Shown: positions 53,705-62,391 of the stretch, piece after piece | Numbering within the stretch: the first letter of the stretch is position 1 | How the letters are laid out: every line of letters starts with the position of its first letter | From: Haloactinospora alba | Lineage (GTDB): Bacteria; Actinomycetota; Actinomycetes; Streptosporangiales; Streptosporangiaceae | Assembly: GCF_006717075.1 (NCBI RefSeq) | Contig: NZ_VFQC01000001.1 | Span: 1,907,501 to 1,971,500, forward strand | DNA: 64,000 nt | Direction of reading: 5' to 3' | The notes under the pieces: model-generated | Database searches by the model: none | Told to the model about the DNA's origin: nothing | The model's input: the letters and a program-made list of their open reading frames with translations, nothing else | Program-made: the position numbers and the translations under genes

Positions 53705-54068
53705 CGGTTACGGCTCCGGATCGGCAGGGCCGGACGAGCGGGATCCGGCGGCGGGCGGGGTCGGCAATGTGACCGGGAGCCCTATGTAAAAGGCATCGTG
53801 GGAAACGGCGCAACCCCTCACCGGTACCGGCGGGCAGCTGTTCCGGAGCCCGCCCGGATCATCGGGAAGGGAGCGGCTTCGGCTGTGACCGGTCCTGGTC
53901 CTCGGCCTCAGCAACGTGCCGGACAGACCTGCGGCCTGTGGTTCGCGCGAGGCGGTTGCCCGCCTCCAGCATCCGGAAGCCGGGGGGGAGGAAAAGGGCG
54001 GCTGTGCGGAGGGCGGTTACCGGCTGCCCCCGGTTCCACAGCAGCGGGAAAACGCGGGGGATTCCGGG
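53705..54068. other. Gene-free stretch
   Basis: About 364 nt between GNAT and the LPxTG hairpin. It should hold the GNAT promoter. Open frames here lack start sites with ribosome binding sites. No RNA gene or repeat is evident. Confidence 0.45.
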
Positions 54069-54109
54069 ACCGGTTCTGGGACGGCTGGAAAAGCCGTCCC
54101 AGAACCGGT
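54069..54109. terminator. Terminator of the LPxTG gene
   Basis: An 18-bp perfect stem (ACCGGTTCTGGGACGGCT with its complement) and 5-nt loop begin 7 nt past the gene's stop on the minus strand. Confidence 0.75.
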
Positions 54110-54116
54110 GAGCGGG

Positions 54117-55040
54117 TTAGCGCACCTGCGGCCTACGGCCTGCCGCGTAGATGGTTACCGCGCCAACGCCGGCGGCCAGAACACCTCCGAGCACGAAGCC
54201 CGAGAGCTCCACACCGGTAACCGGCAGCTGCTCGCCCGCGTCGTTCACGGACTCAGTCTGGTTGTCCGTTTCCGGCGCGGACTGGTTGTTCTCCTGCTGG
54301 GCTGCGTCGTCCGACGTCTGCTTCTCGTTGTTGTCCGGGCCGCCCCCGGAGCTGTCCGAGTCGTCATCGGACGGCGGCGACGGCGGGTTCGTCCCGTCGT
54401 CCTTGGGCGGGTCCTGGGTGTCACCGTCATCCCCGCCGGGACCCTCGTCCCCGCCGGAACCGTCATCATCGTCGCCCCCGCCGGGACCCTCGTCCCCGCC
54501 GGAACCGTCATCATCGTCGCCCCCGCCGGGACCCTCGTCCCCGCCGGAGCCATCATCATCGTCGCCCCCGCCGGGACCCTCGTCCCCGCCGGAGCCATCA
54601 TCATCGTCGCCCCCGCCGGGACCCTCGTCCCCGCCGGAGCCATCATCATCGTCGCCCCCGCCGGGACCCTCGTCCCCGCCGGAACCGTCATCATCGTCGC
54701 CCCCGCCGGGATCAGGGACATCGTCCCCTGGCGGGTCCTCTTCTCCCGGGTCGTCCGGGGGAAGGTCGGGGGATACATCGTCAACGATGTCAGAAACCTG
54801 AAAACCGTCATCGGACTCGACGGGGGTCTCCGTCTCCACGGCAGGCTCCGCCGCGGACCGCTGCCGGTCGTCAACAGCCGCTTCCGGATCCTGTCCGGTT
54901 TCCTGCTGTTCGCCGGTGGAAGACGAGACCGCCTCGGGCGCTGTCTCGTCCACGGTGTCCGCAACCGCCGGAGCTCCGGAGAACCCGGCGGCCAACAGAC
55001 CTGCGGTGGCTATGCCGACCGCACGTGCTGTGTGGGACAT
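54117..55040 (-). CDS. LPxTG-anchored surface protein with acidic Gly/Asp repeats
   Basis: The 307-aa protein has a Sec signal peptide (residues 1-27, cut near PAVAD) and an acidic Ser/Glu-rich region. Six exact copies of the 15-residue unit GGGDDDDGSGGDEGP follow, then a Ser/Asp/Gln linker. The sortase signal LPVTG is at 272-276 with a helix and basic end (RRPQVR). It is thus a cell-wall-anchored, probably extended and calcium-binding-like spacer protein. It has no recognisable enzymatic domain. Confidence 0.85.
   Translation of the reverse strand: MSHTARAVGIATAGLLAAGFSGAPAVADTVDETAPEAVSSSTGEQQETGQDPEAAVDDRQRSAAEPAVETETPVESDDGFQVSDIVDDVSPDLPPDDPGEEDPPGDDVPDPGGGDDDDGSGGDEGPGGGDDDDGSGGDEGPGGGDDDDGSGGDEGPGGGDDDDGSGGDEGPGGGDDDDGSGGDEGPGGGDDDDGSGGDEGPGGDDGDTQDPPKDDGTNPPSPPSDDDSDSSGGGPDNNEKQTSDDAAQQENNQSAPETDNQTESVNDAGEQLPVTGVELSGFVLGGVLAAGVGAVTIYAAGRRPQVR
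54431..54700. repeat. 45-bp tandem repeat, six copies
   Basis: Six 45-bp units (starting at 54431, 54476, 54521, 54566, 54611 and 54656) and a partial seventh lie inside the LPxTG gene. Units 1, 2 and 6 differ from 3, 4 and 5 only by synonymous changes (GGAACCGTC versus GGAGCCATC). The perfect protein-level identity suggests recent expansion or selection on the peptide. Confidence 0.85.
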
Positions 55041-55067
55041 CCTGCTCCCTTCGTATTATCGGGGGGA

Positions 55068-56468
55068 TCATTCCGGGGAGAGGGCATACAGGTCGCCGTC
55101 AGCGACGACGACCGCACGACCGTCGACCAGTCCCCACGGCCGGGCGGCACCGTCTTCCATCTCGCGCGGTTCGCCCTCGGCGTCCACCGCCACGGGAACA
55201 CCGCCCGTACTGCCGTAGACCACGTCGCCGGTCGCGTTCGCGGGTTCGAACCCGCTGACAGTGGTGGCGTCGCCCTCCGCAAGATCCACCACCACTGGTC
55301 CGTAGGCCGCCACACTGGCGCCCTCCACCCATCGGGCGTCGGCGATTTCGCCCGTTGTGGTGCCTGTCGCTGCTACGACGGAGCCGTCGCCGGAATCGTG
55401 GACCGCGAGAACGACACCGTCGCCCTCCGCAGCGCTCCACCGGACGATGACGTACTCCTCGCGAGCCGTCAGTACCTCGTCGAGTTCTCCGGCGCCCTCC
55501 GGCGGGGTCGGCTCCACCTCGGTCGAGGTCCCGTCGGGGGTGACCCAGTTCCACGGGCCGTGCGCCACCGCTGTGAGCACACGTTGCCCGTCCGCGACCA
55601 TGGCACCCGAGTCGCCGGGCAGCTCGACCTGTTCCAATTCCCCCTGTGCCGGGACGAAGGCCTCGTCACCGCTGAGAACCAACGGGGCGGTGCCGGCGAA
55701 CACGACGTTGGCGTCCTCCGGAAGCTCCACGGGATCGGATCTGTCGCCCTGCGGGGACCACTGCCACAGGTTTCCCGCGTCGACGAGGGCGATACCGTAT
55801 CCGTCCTCCTGGCGCACGAACCTCGGTCTTCCCTCGACGCCCTCGGGGTCCAGCGGCAGGTCAGCCGACCACTTCTCCTCCCCGTCCTCCCCGACGACGA
55901 CGAGTTGCCCCTCCGGGTCGATGAACGCGGCGGCGCTCTCGTCTGGAGCGACGTCGGGCTGTGTGTCGGGACGCATCGTCAGCCGCCACCGGGCCTCCTC
56001 GCCGAAACCGGGTGGAGCGGGGCGGGCGTCGAGGGTATGGGAGGGGCCGTCCCCGTCCTCCGTTGGTTGCGGGGGCCCCTCTCCCGGGAGGAAGTGCACG
56101 ACGGTCGCCCCGAGCCCGGCGACCACGGCGACCGACAGTACTCCCCCACCGACCAGGAGGCCGACCCTGCGCCTGCGTCGTTTCGGCGCGGCGCCCCCGG
56201 TGTCCTCCGCTCCCGCGGCGCGCACGACACCAGCGGGATTGATGACGAGCTGCCACGAACCGTTGGCGTCGCGTGCGTTCACCAGGACGGACCTGCCGGT
56301 CGCGGCGGCGTGCGCGGTGGCGGTGTCCAGGGCGGCACGACGTGTCTCTTTGGGAAGACTCCCGGTCACCAACCGCATGGTGCCCTCAATCGTCACGTGA
56401 GCGCTCAGTTCGTCGGGAGCGATCGCGATCGTAACGGGAGCAGGCGTCTCTGAGCCGGCTGTGTTCAT
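55068..56468 (-). CDS. Membrane-anchored beta-propeller (PQQ-like) protein
   Basis: The 466-aa protein has an N-terminal globular part (about 1-120), a basic stop (RRRRR) and one membrane helix (about 127-149), then an extracellular part. That part looks like a repeat propeller: many short strands ending W-S or D-x-x-x (EEKWSADLPLDP, LWQWSPQGD, NWVTPDG). The N-terminal domain contains VTIEGTMRLVTGSLPKETRRAALDTA, which resembles a helical/sheet regulatory domain. It is co-directional with the LPxTG gene, separated by 27 nt, so the two may act together at the wall. No catalytic site is seen. Confidence 0.6.
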   Translation of the reverse strand: MNTAGSETPAPVTIAIAPDELSAHVTIEGTMRLVTGSLPKETRRAALDTATAHAAATGRSVLVNARDANGSWQLVINPAGVVRAAGAEDTGGAAPKRRRRRVGLLVGGGVLSVAVVAGLGATVVHFLPGEGPPQPTEDGDGPSHTLDARPAPPGFGEEARWRLTMRPDTQPDVAPDESAAAFIDPEGQLVVVGEDGEEKWSADLPLDPEGVEGRPRFVRQEDGYGIALVDAGNLWQWSPQGDRSDPVELPEDANVVFAGTAPLVLSGDEAFVPAQGELEQVELPGDSGAMVADGQRVLTAVAHGPWNWVTPDGTSTEVEPTPPEGAGELDEVLTAREEYVIVRWSAAEGDGVVLAVHDSGDGSVVAATGTTTGEIADARWVEGASVAAYGPVVVDLAEGDATTVSGFEPANATGDVVYGSTGGVPVAVDAEGEPREMEDGAARPWGLVDGRAVVVADGDLYALSPE

Positions 56469-56903
56469 GTCCGGCCCTGTTCGGGAGGGGTAACGGCACC
56501 GGCCGCGGGGAGCCGTCGTTGGATGCGTGGCGGAATCATGGCCTTCAACCTGGTCACGAACCTGTTGTTTCTCGGGGTGTGACGATCGTCGGACACGCTC
56601 CGTGGGTACCGGTCCCACTGCGGGAGACGGGAACAGCCATGAGCGGTCAACCAGCAGACACGGACTCGGGGGATGGTACTGGTCCGGTACACACGGACAG
56701 GCTACGTTTTCAGGTCACACTTCCGGGCACCAGCTTACGGGCAAGAGAACGCTGCGGATGCCCGCACTCGGGGATTACGGCGGGCTGGTCAGGGGTGAGG
56801 GACCGAATCGCCGCAGGCAGTATGCGTTTCGGTCCGTATCCAAATCAGTTTTGGCCACATCCGGCCACCGGTGATGTTCGGTGACGGAACCAACCGGTCA
56901 CTA
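56469..56903. other. Gene-free stretch
   Basis: About 435 nt with lower GC toward 56,850-56,900. Frames on both strands look like chance. It probably contains the promoter of the propeller protein and the end of the YihY transcript. I see no RNA gene. Confidence 0.45.
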
Positions 56904-58049
56904 TTAGTCCCTCGTCCGCCGAGGGCCAGGAGCTGAGAGATCGTGCGCGTCCTCCGACCGCTCCGGAGGCACACGGCCCCTTTCGGGAAGCCCCTCCCTG
57001 GCTTGGTCCTTCTCCTCCTCATCGGTGGGCTCGTTCGTAACGTCACGTAGCGCGCGTTCGTGCCGTTCGGCGGAACGAGCCGCACGGTCCCTCCTGCGGT
57101 CGGCGAGCTCGGCCCGCGCCGCCGCGGTACGGCCGGTGGGCCAAATAGCATCCATCTCCGCGTTCAGCGTGGTTCCTATGAGCACTGCCAGCGCCATCAC
57201 CCACAGCCACGCGAGTATCGCGATCGGCGCGGTGAGCGAACCGTAGATGGTGACCCTCCCGAACGAGGCGTCGAGGTACAGACGCAGTGCTCCGGATCCC
57301 GCGACCAGGATCACCATCGCCAACAACGCGCCGGGGAGGTGGCGCAGCACCGGAGTCCGCACTGGAACGCTCAGTGTGTACAGCAGCACGAGGGCCAGCA
57401 CCGACAGCCCACCCACCACCGGCCAGTAGGCGAAACGCAGGTAGCCCGCGGCCTCGGGAAGGAGGTCACGGATGACGTCCGGACCGGCCACCAGGACCGG
57501 CAGCATGACCAGTGCGAACAGCAGCCCACCGAGGTAGGTGAGGAACGCCAGGGCCCGTTGGCGGATGTAGCCGCGCAACCCGTCCAGACCGTAGGCGATG
57601 GTGATCGCGTCGATGAAGACGTTCATGGCACGCGACCCGGACCACAGGGACACGACGAAGGTCACCGACAGCAGTCCCCCCTGGGCTCCGCGGAGGAAGT
57701 CGTCCACCAACGGCGCCACCATGCGGTCCACGGTCCGCGCTGTCAGCACCGTCTCAGCCAGGTCGAGCATCCAGACGCGTATCTCCTGGACGGTGTCCTC
57801 CCCGAGCAGGGGGGACAGATGGCCCAGCGTTCCGAGCAGCCCCAGCAGTAGGGCGGGTAGGGACAGAAGCGAGAAGAACGCGGACTCCGCGGCGAGTCCG
57901 ACAACGCGGGCACGCACCACGGAACGCACGGTCCGCCCCAGGAGTAGGACGAGCTTTCCCGTACGGGGGAAACGTTCCCCGCACCTTGCTGCGGCGCCTC
58001 GCAGCCGCGCCCGTATGGTCCACACGCCACCAACATAACCGCAGGGCAT
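56904..58049 (-). CDS. YihY/virulence factor BrkB family membrane protein
   Basis: The 381-aa protein has about six hydrophobic segments and the YihY pattern: VGLAAESAFFSLLSLPALLLG, SLWSGSRAMNVFIDAITIAYG, and the later SFGRVTIYGSLTAPIAILAWLW. The C-terminal 75 residues are highly charged and disordered (RRRDRAARSAERHER). The family is not RNase BN as once annotated; function unknown. The ATG at 58049 has GGAGG upstream. It diverges from the cysteine operon. Confidence 0.9.
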   Translation of the reverse strand: MPCGYVGGVWTIRARLRGAAARCGERFPRTGKLVLLLGRTVRSVVRARVVGLAAESAFFSLLSLPALLLGLLGTLGHLSPLLGEDTVQEIRVWMLDLAETVLTARTVDRMVAPLVDDFLRGAQGGLLSVTFVVSLWSGSRAMNVFIDAITIAYGLDGLRGYIRQRALAFLTYLGGLLFALVMLPVLVAGPDVIRDLLPEAAGYLRFAYWPVVGGLSVLALVLLYTLSVPVRTPVLRHLPGALLAMVILVAGSGALRLYLDASFGRVTIYGSLTAPIAILAWLWVMALAVLIGTTLNAEMDAIWPTGRTAAARAELADRRRDRAARSAERHERALRDVTNEPTDEEEKDQAREGLPERGRVPPERSEDAHDLSAPGPRRTRD

Positions 58050-58226
58050 GCGCGCCTCCGCGGGAGTGCGCCGCTTCGGGAACAAACGCTGCCGTTTCGA
58101 GAGCCGACCGTGACCGAGCGCGGCTCCCTACCGAACGCACCCGTGCCGGTACGACGCACGTGATGTGTTTCACGAACACCCGCGTAATTATGGACAATGC
58201 CCCGTCCCCGTGGCATTGTCAGGAAC

Positions 58227-58316
58227 ATGACTGCTGTGCTTGACCCGATGCTCTGCGTGCGCCGGCACGTGGACTTTTTGCGGGTCCGCAGCGCCATCTG
58301 TCGTAACGTCGGTTAA
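58227..58316 (+). CDS. Cysteine-responsive leader peptide (uORF)
   Basis: This 29-codon ORF reads MTAVLDPMLC, then VRRHVDFLRVRSAICRNVG, and contains two cysteine codons. The RRHVD-x-LRV-x-SA-x-C pattern matches the short "putative leader peptide" found before sulfur-assimilation and cysteine genes in actinobacteria, where translation of Cys codons controls attenuation. It precedes the sulfite reductase gene by 176 nt, which leaves room for an attenuator. The AGGA site is close to the ATG (2 nt), so it may be leaderless or poorly translated. The size is below the usual gene-calling limit. Confidence 0.8.
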   Translation: MTAVLDPMLCVRRHVDFLRVRSAICRNVG

Positions 58317-58413
58317 CTTCGCCGCGCCCGTATATCCGAGTCCGCCCGAGCAACCGGGGCGTACGCGGCGCCGACGTTCCCCGCCCCCATCCGCGATCCG
58401 CGTGGTCCTGCTC

Positions 58414-58479
58414 GACTCGCGGAGAGTCCCGCGACTGGGGTGTGGCACGCGCCGGGCCGCGCGCCTCACCAACCCCAGT
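58414..58479 (+). promoter_or_regulatory. Paired hairpins in the cysteine-operon leader
   Basis: TCGCGG/CCGCGA (58417-58422 with 58429-58434) and ACTGGGGT/ACCCCAGT (58434-58441 with 58472-58479) are adjacent stems that share their border base. The second ends just before the GAAGGA ribosome binding site. They are candidates for mutually exclusive attenuator or anti-sequester folds. Confidence 0.4.
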
Positions 58480-58492
58480 GAAGGACCCCGCG

Positions 58493-60181
58493 ATGTCTTC
58501 CACCCCATCCACGACGTCCCGTGCGGAGAAACCCCGGCCACGCCGTGGCGAGGGCCAATGGGCCTTCGGCTATCGGGAGCCGCTGAACAAGAACGAGGAG
58601 AACAAGAAGAACGACGACGGGCTCAATGTCCGGCAGCGTATCCTCGACATCTACTCCAAGTCCGGGTTCGACTCGATCGATCCCGCGGACCTGCGCGGCC
58701 GGTTCCGCTGGTTCGGGCTGTACACCCAGCGCGCCCCCGGGATCGACGGCGGGAAGACCGCCGTGCTGGAGCCGGAGGAGCTCGAAGACCGCTACTTCAT
58801 GATGCGTATCCGCATCGACGGCGGGCAGCTCAACGCCGCGCAGCTGCGCGCCATCGGTGACATCTCCACCACCTACGGACGCGACACCGCCGACGTCACG
58901 GACCGGCAGAACGTGCAGCTCCACTGGGTGCGCATCGAGGACGTTCCGGATATCTGGGAAAAGCTGGAATCCGTGGGGCTGTCCTCGACCCAGGCGTGCG
59001 GTGACGCGCCGCGTGTCATCCAGGGATGCCCGCTCTCCGGCATCGCCGCCGACGAGGTCATCGACGCCACACCGCAGATCGAGCAGGTGTACGCGGAGCA
59101 CCTGGGAAGCCCGCTCTTCTCCAACCTGCCGCGCAAGTACAAGACGTCCATCTCCGGCTGCGCCTCGCACTGCACCAACCACGAGATCAACGACGTGGCC
59201 TTCGTCGGCGTCGCCGGACCGGACGGCACGACAGGCTATGACCTGCATGTCGGCGGTGGCCTGTCGACCAACCCGATGTTCGCGCACCGGTTGGGGGCCT
59301 TTGTCGCCCCCGAACAGGTCAGCGAGGTGTGGGCCGGCGTGACCGCGCTCTTCCGGGACTACGGGTACCGCCGGATGCGGCACCGGGCCCGGATCAAGTT
59401 CCTCATCAAGGACTGGGGCGCGGAGAAGTTCCGCGAGGTGCTGGAGAAGGAGTACCTCGGCTACGCGCTTCCCGACGGCCCCGCGCCACAGCTCGACCCC
59501 GGGCTGCAGCGCGACCACATCGGGGTGCACCGCCAGCGCGACGGGCGCAACTACGTCGGGTTCACCCCGCGGGTGGGGCGCGTCTCGGGGACCATGCTCT
59601 CCCGTATCGCCGACATCGCCGAGGAGCACGGTTCCGAACGCATCCGTACCACCGCCGACCAGAAGCTCGTCATCCTGGATATCGCTGACGACCAGGTGTC
59701 CTCCATCGTCGCGGCGCTGGAGGGCGAGGACCTGCAGGTGCGCCCCAGCGTCTTCCGCCGCCAGACGATGGCCTGCACCGGGATCGAGTTCTGCAAGCTG
59801 GCGATCGTGGAGACGAAGGATCGCGGCTCCCAGCTCATCGACGAACTGGAGCACCGGCTCCCCGACTTTCCGGAACCGGTCACCATCAACCTCAACGGCT
59901 GCCCCAACTCGTGCGCGCGCATCCAGGTGGCTGACATCGGTCTCAAGGGGCAGCTCGTCACTGACGCCCAGGGGCAACAGGTCGAGGGCTACCAGGTGCA
60001 CCTGGGCGGCGGCATGGGGTTGAACGCGGCGTTCGGCCGCAAGGTGCGCGGGTTGAAGACGACCTCGGCCGAACTCCCGGACTACATCGAACGGGTCCTC
60101 CGCCGCTTCCTGGAGCAACGCGCCGAGGGCGAGCCCTTCGCGTCGTGGGCGGCACGCGCCGAGGACCACGACCTCACCTGA
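58493..60181 (+). CDS. Ferredoxin-dependent sulfite reductase (nitrite/sulfite reductase family)
   Basis: The 562-aa enzyme reduces sulfite to sulfide with siroheme and a [4Fe-4S] cluster. The cluster ligands are Cys428, Cys434, Cys470 and Cys474 in ACTGIEFCKL and NGCPNSCAR. The two-domain repeats TQRAPG, TDRQNVQLHW and HVGGG are typical of SirA/NirA. The absence of a flavoprotein gene implies ferredoxin as donor. The start at 58493 has GAAGGA upstream. It is the first gene of the sulfite-to-sulfide operon; the cysH context favours sulfite over nitrite. Confidence 0.94.
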   Translation: MSSTPSTTSRAEKPRPRRGEGQWAFGYREPLNKNEENKKNDDGLNVRQRILDIYSKSGFDSIDPADLRGRFRWFGLYTQRAPGIDGGKTAVLEPEELEDRYFMMRIRIDGGQLNAAQLRAIGDISTTYGRDTADVTDRQNVQLHWVRIEDVPDIWEKLESVGLSSTQACGDAPRVIQGCPLSGIAADEVIDATPQIEQVYAEHLGSPLFSNLPRKYKTSISGCASHCTNHEINDVAFVGVAGPDGTTGYDLHVGGGLSTNPMFAHRLGAFVAPEQVSEVWAGVTALFRDYGYRRMRHRARIKFLIKDWGAEKFREVLEKEYLGYALPDGPAPQLDPGLQRDHIGVHRQRDGRNYVGFTPRVGRVSGTMLSRIADIAEEHGSERIRTTADQKLVILDIADDQVSSIVAALEGEDLQVRPSVFRRQTMACTGIEFCKLAIVETKDRGSQLIDELEHRLPDFPEPVTINLNGCPNSCARIQVADIGLKGQLVTDAQGQQVEGYQVHLGGGMGLNAAFGRKVRGLKTTSAELPDYIERVLRRFLEQRAEGEPFASWAARAEDHDLT

Positions 60182-60209
60182 CGCCACATAGGAACGGGCC
60201 ACGACGACG

Positions 60210-60410
60210 ATGTCGGAACGAGCAGCACCCCACTACTGCCCATACTGCGCGGACGAGGATCTGGTGCCGCACGAGGACGAGCAGCGTCCGGACGTCACGG
60301 GAGCCTGGGCGTGTCTCTCCTGCGCCCGTGTCTTCCAGGTGACGTTCGTCGGTCTCCGTTCCGCCGCGTTCGGTGGGACGGAGCCGGCACCGAGGGATGG
60401 GAACGCATGA
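60210..60410 (+). CDS. Small zinc-ribbon protein
   Basis: This 66-aa protein has two CxxC pairs (CPYCADED and CLSCARVF) that form a zinc ribbon. It is a known small companion between sulfite reductase and cysH in Streptomyces-type operons. Its stop overlaps the cysH ATG (ATGA), so it is coupled. The role is probably regulatory or in cluster or sulfur transfer, not shown. Confidence 0.8.
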   Translation: MSERAAPHYCPYCADEDLVPHEDEQRPDVTGAWACLSCARVFQVTFVGLRSAAFGGTEPAPRDGNA

Positions 60411-61099
60411 ACACCACACTGTCTGGCAAGGATTTAGCGAAGCACGCGGCAGCGGAACTGGAGGACGCGAGCGCGGCCGAGATCATCCGGTGGGCGTCGG
60501 AGACGTTCGGCGACGGGCTGTGCATGACCTCGTCGATGGCCGACGCTCTCATGGTCGACCTGGTCTCCGCGTCCGTCCCCGGGATCGACGTGATCTTTCT
60601 GGACACCGGGTACCACTTCGCGGAAACCATCGGTACGCGCGACGCGGTCGAGGCGGTGTACGACATCAACCTGATCAATGTCGAACCGCTGCGGTCCGTC
60701 CCCGAGCAGGACCGTGAGCTCGGCCCCCGGCTGTACGGCCGTAACCCCAACATCTGCTGCCACCTGCGCAAGGTGGAACCGCTGCAGCGGGCATTGGAGC
60801 CCTACGACGCCTGGATCAGCGGGCTGCGCCGCGACGAGGCCACCACCCGCACGAACATCAGCGTCGTGCAGTGGGACGCGCGCAAGCAGATGGTCAAGGT
60901 CAACCCGATCGCACGGTGGACCCAGGAGGACGTGGACACCTACATGGCCGAACACGGTGTTCTGGTCAACCCGCTGCGCTACGAGGGGTACCTCTCCATC
61001 GGCTGCGCTCCCTGCACCCGGCCGGTCGCCGAGGGGGAGGACCCGCGCAGCGGGCGCTGGGCCGGCATGGGCAAGACCGAGTGCGGGATCCACGTGTGA
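60407..61099 (+). CDS. cysH: Adenylyl-sulfate (APS) reductase
   Basis: The 230-aa enzyme reduces APS to sulfite with thioredoxin. The [4Fe-4S] cysteines (Cys117, Cys118 in NICCHLRK; Cys200, Cys203 in GCAPC) show it is the APS-type, not the PAPS-type. The catalytic Cys226 is in KTECGIHV. Leu10 is a TTA codon (60434-60436). It lies in the operon between the zinc-ribbon gene and the chelatase; APS is made by CysD/CysN or Sat elsewhere. Confidence 0.95.
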   Translation: MNTTLSGKDLAKHAAAELEDASAAEIIRWASETFGDGLCMTSSMADALMVDLVSASVPGIDVIFLDTGYHFAETIGTRDAVEAVYDINLINVEPLRSVPEQDRELGPRLYGRNPNICCHLRKVEPLQRALEPYDAWISGLRRDEATTRTNISVVQWDARKQMVKVNPIARWTQEDVDTYMAEHGVLVNPLRYEGYLSIGCAPCTRPVAEGEDPRSGRWAGMGKTECGIHV

Positions 61100-61267
61100 G
61101 GGTTCCTCCGCCGGAGGGACTGTCGGCCGGGCCGACCGGCCCGCCGCGACCGGTACCGGCCACCGTCACGTTCGCCCACCGCGGTGCGTGGACGGCAGCG
61201 CCCACACCAGGAAGGAGGACGGCGTGTCCTTCCCCGCCCGACGGCGGGGATCCGCGCCAATCATTCG

Positions 61268-62029
61268 ATGAACGACAGTGACAACGTTCCGTTGGTGGCG
61301 GTGGCCCACGGGAGCCAGGACGAGCGTTCCGCGCACGCGGTGGAGATGATCTTCCAACGGGTCCGGCGGCTGCGTCCGGAGCTGGACGTGCGGGTGGCCT
61401 ACCTGGACCACGTGGAGCCCGGCGCCGAGGAAGCCATCACCGGGCTGGCCGCCGAGGGCGCCGGCGAGGTCGTGGTGCTGCCGACGTTGCTGACGGCGGC
61501 CTACCACAGCACGGTGGACCTTCCCACGGTGCTGGCGCGGGTGCGGGAGTCCTGCCCGTGGCTCCGCGTCCACTACGGCGAGACCCTGGGCCCGCACCCG
61601 CTGCTGCTGGACGCGGTGGAGCGCAGGCTGGCCGAGGCCGGTGTGACGCCGGACCCGGCTACCGCGCTGGTGCTGGCCTCCGCCGGTTCCAGCGATGCCA
61701 CGGCGAACGCCACCATCAGCGCGCTGACCGACCAGCTCGCCGCCCGGGGAGCCTGGGGCCGGGTGATACCGGCGTTCGCGTCCATGGCCTCCCCCACCCC
61801 GGGTGAGGCGGTAGCGCGGCTGCGGGAGTCCGGGGCCGCGCGGGTAGCGGTGGCGAGCTACCTGCTGGCTCCGGGATTCTTCGCCGACCGGGTGGCCGAC
61901 CAGGCGTCCGCCGCGGGCGCGGCCGCGGTCTCTCCCGCCCTGGCCGACACCCCGGAACTCGCCTGGCTGGTGCTGGAGCGCTACGAGGAGGCGCGCTCGC
62001 GGAAGCCGTCGGTGGTGTCGGGCTCGTAG
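61268..62029 (+). CDS. Sirohydrochlorin chelatase, CbiX family
   Basis: The 253-aa protein has two CbiX half-domains, with VAVAHGSQDERSA near residue 10 and VASYLLAPGFFADRV near 200. LLTAAYHSTVDLP holds a metal-binding His. It inserts Fe2+ into sirohydrochlorin to make siroheme for the sulfite reductase; cobalt chelation is the alternative. It ends the sulfur operon. The ATG at 61268 has no clear ribosome binding site. Confidence 0.85.
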   Translation: MNDSDNVPLVAVAHGSQDERSAHAVEMIFQRVRRLRPELDVRVAYLDHVEPGAEEAITGLAAEGAGEVVVLPTLLTAAYHSTVDLPTVLARVRESCPWLRVHYGETLGPHPLLLDAVERRLAEAGVTPDPATALVLASAGSSDATANATISALTDQLAARGAWGRVIPAFASMASPTPGEAVARLRESGAARVAVASYLLAPGFFADRVADQASAAGAAAVSPALADTPELAWLVLERYEEARSRKPSVVSGS

Positions 62030-62183
62030 CGTGTCCCGCTCCGGAGTCACTCGCGTGGCGCGTGGGAGCACGCGGGTGACGGGAGAGGCCAGCGTGGGCG
62101 GGGCGGCTTCGCAAGGGTCGCCGGCACTGCGGCCACTGCGGATGGTGGGACCGGCTCGCAGGCGCGGGCCTCGGCCCGGTCGT

Positions 62184-62220
62184 CGGTGTTCCCACCGCAC
62201 CGGTAGTGCGTGGGGAACAC
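62184..62220. terminator. Imperfect hairpin after the sulfur operon
   Basis: GGTGTTCCCACCGCAC and GTGCGTGGGGAACACC form a 16-nt stem with two mismatches and a 5-nt loop, 155 nt past the chelatase stop. The rest of the 62030-62391 gap shows no gene. Confidence 0.45.
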
Positions 62221-62391
62221 CGTGCAGGTGCGAGGTATGGCCTCCCGCTCGTGCCCCTTGGGGCGGGGATAAGGCCTCCGCCATCAGGCGCGCGTCCGGC
62301 TTGGGGAGCTGGCCTCCGGCGATGGGCGCCGCGAGCGAGGCGGCCCGGACCCGCGTACCGCCGGGCGCATGACGCACCATCGCCCGGGCCG

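Noticed and set aside
54431-54717. Regular 45-bp repeats that could suggest a CRISPR array
   Set aside because: The units are back-to-back without spacers and code for a 15-aa peptide repeat in an LPxTG protein.
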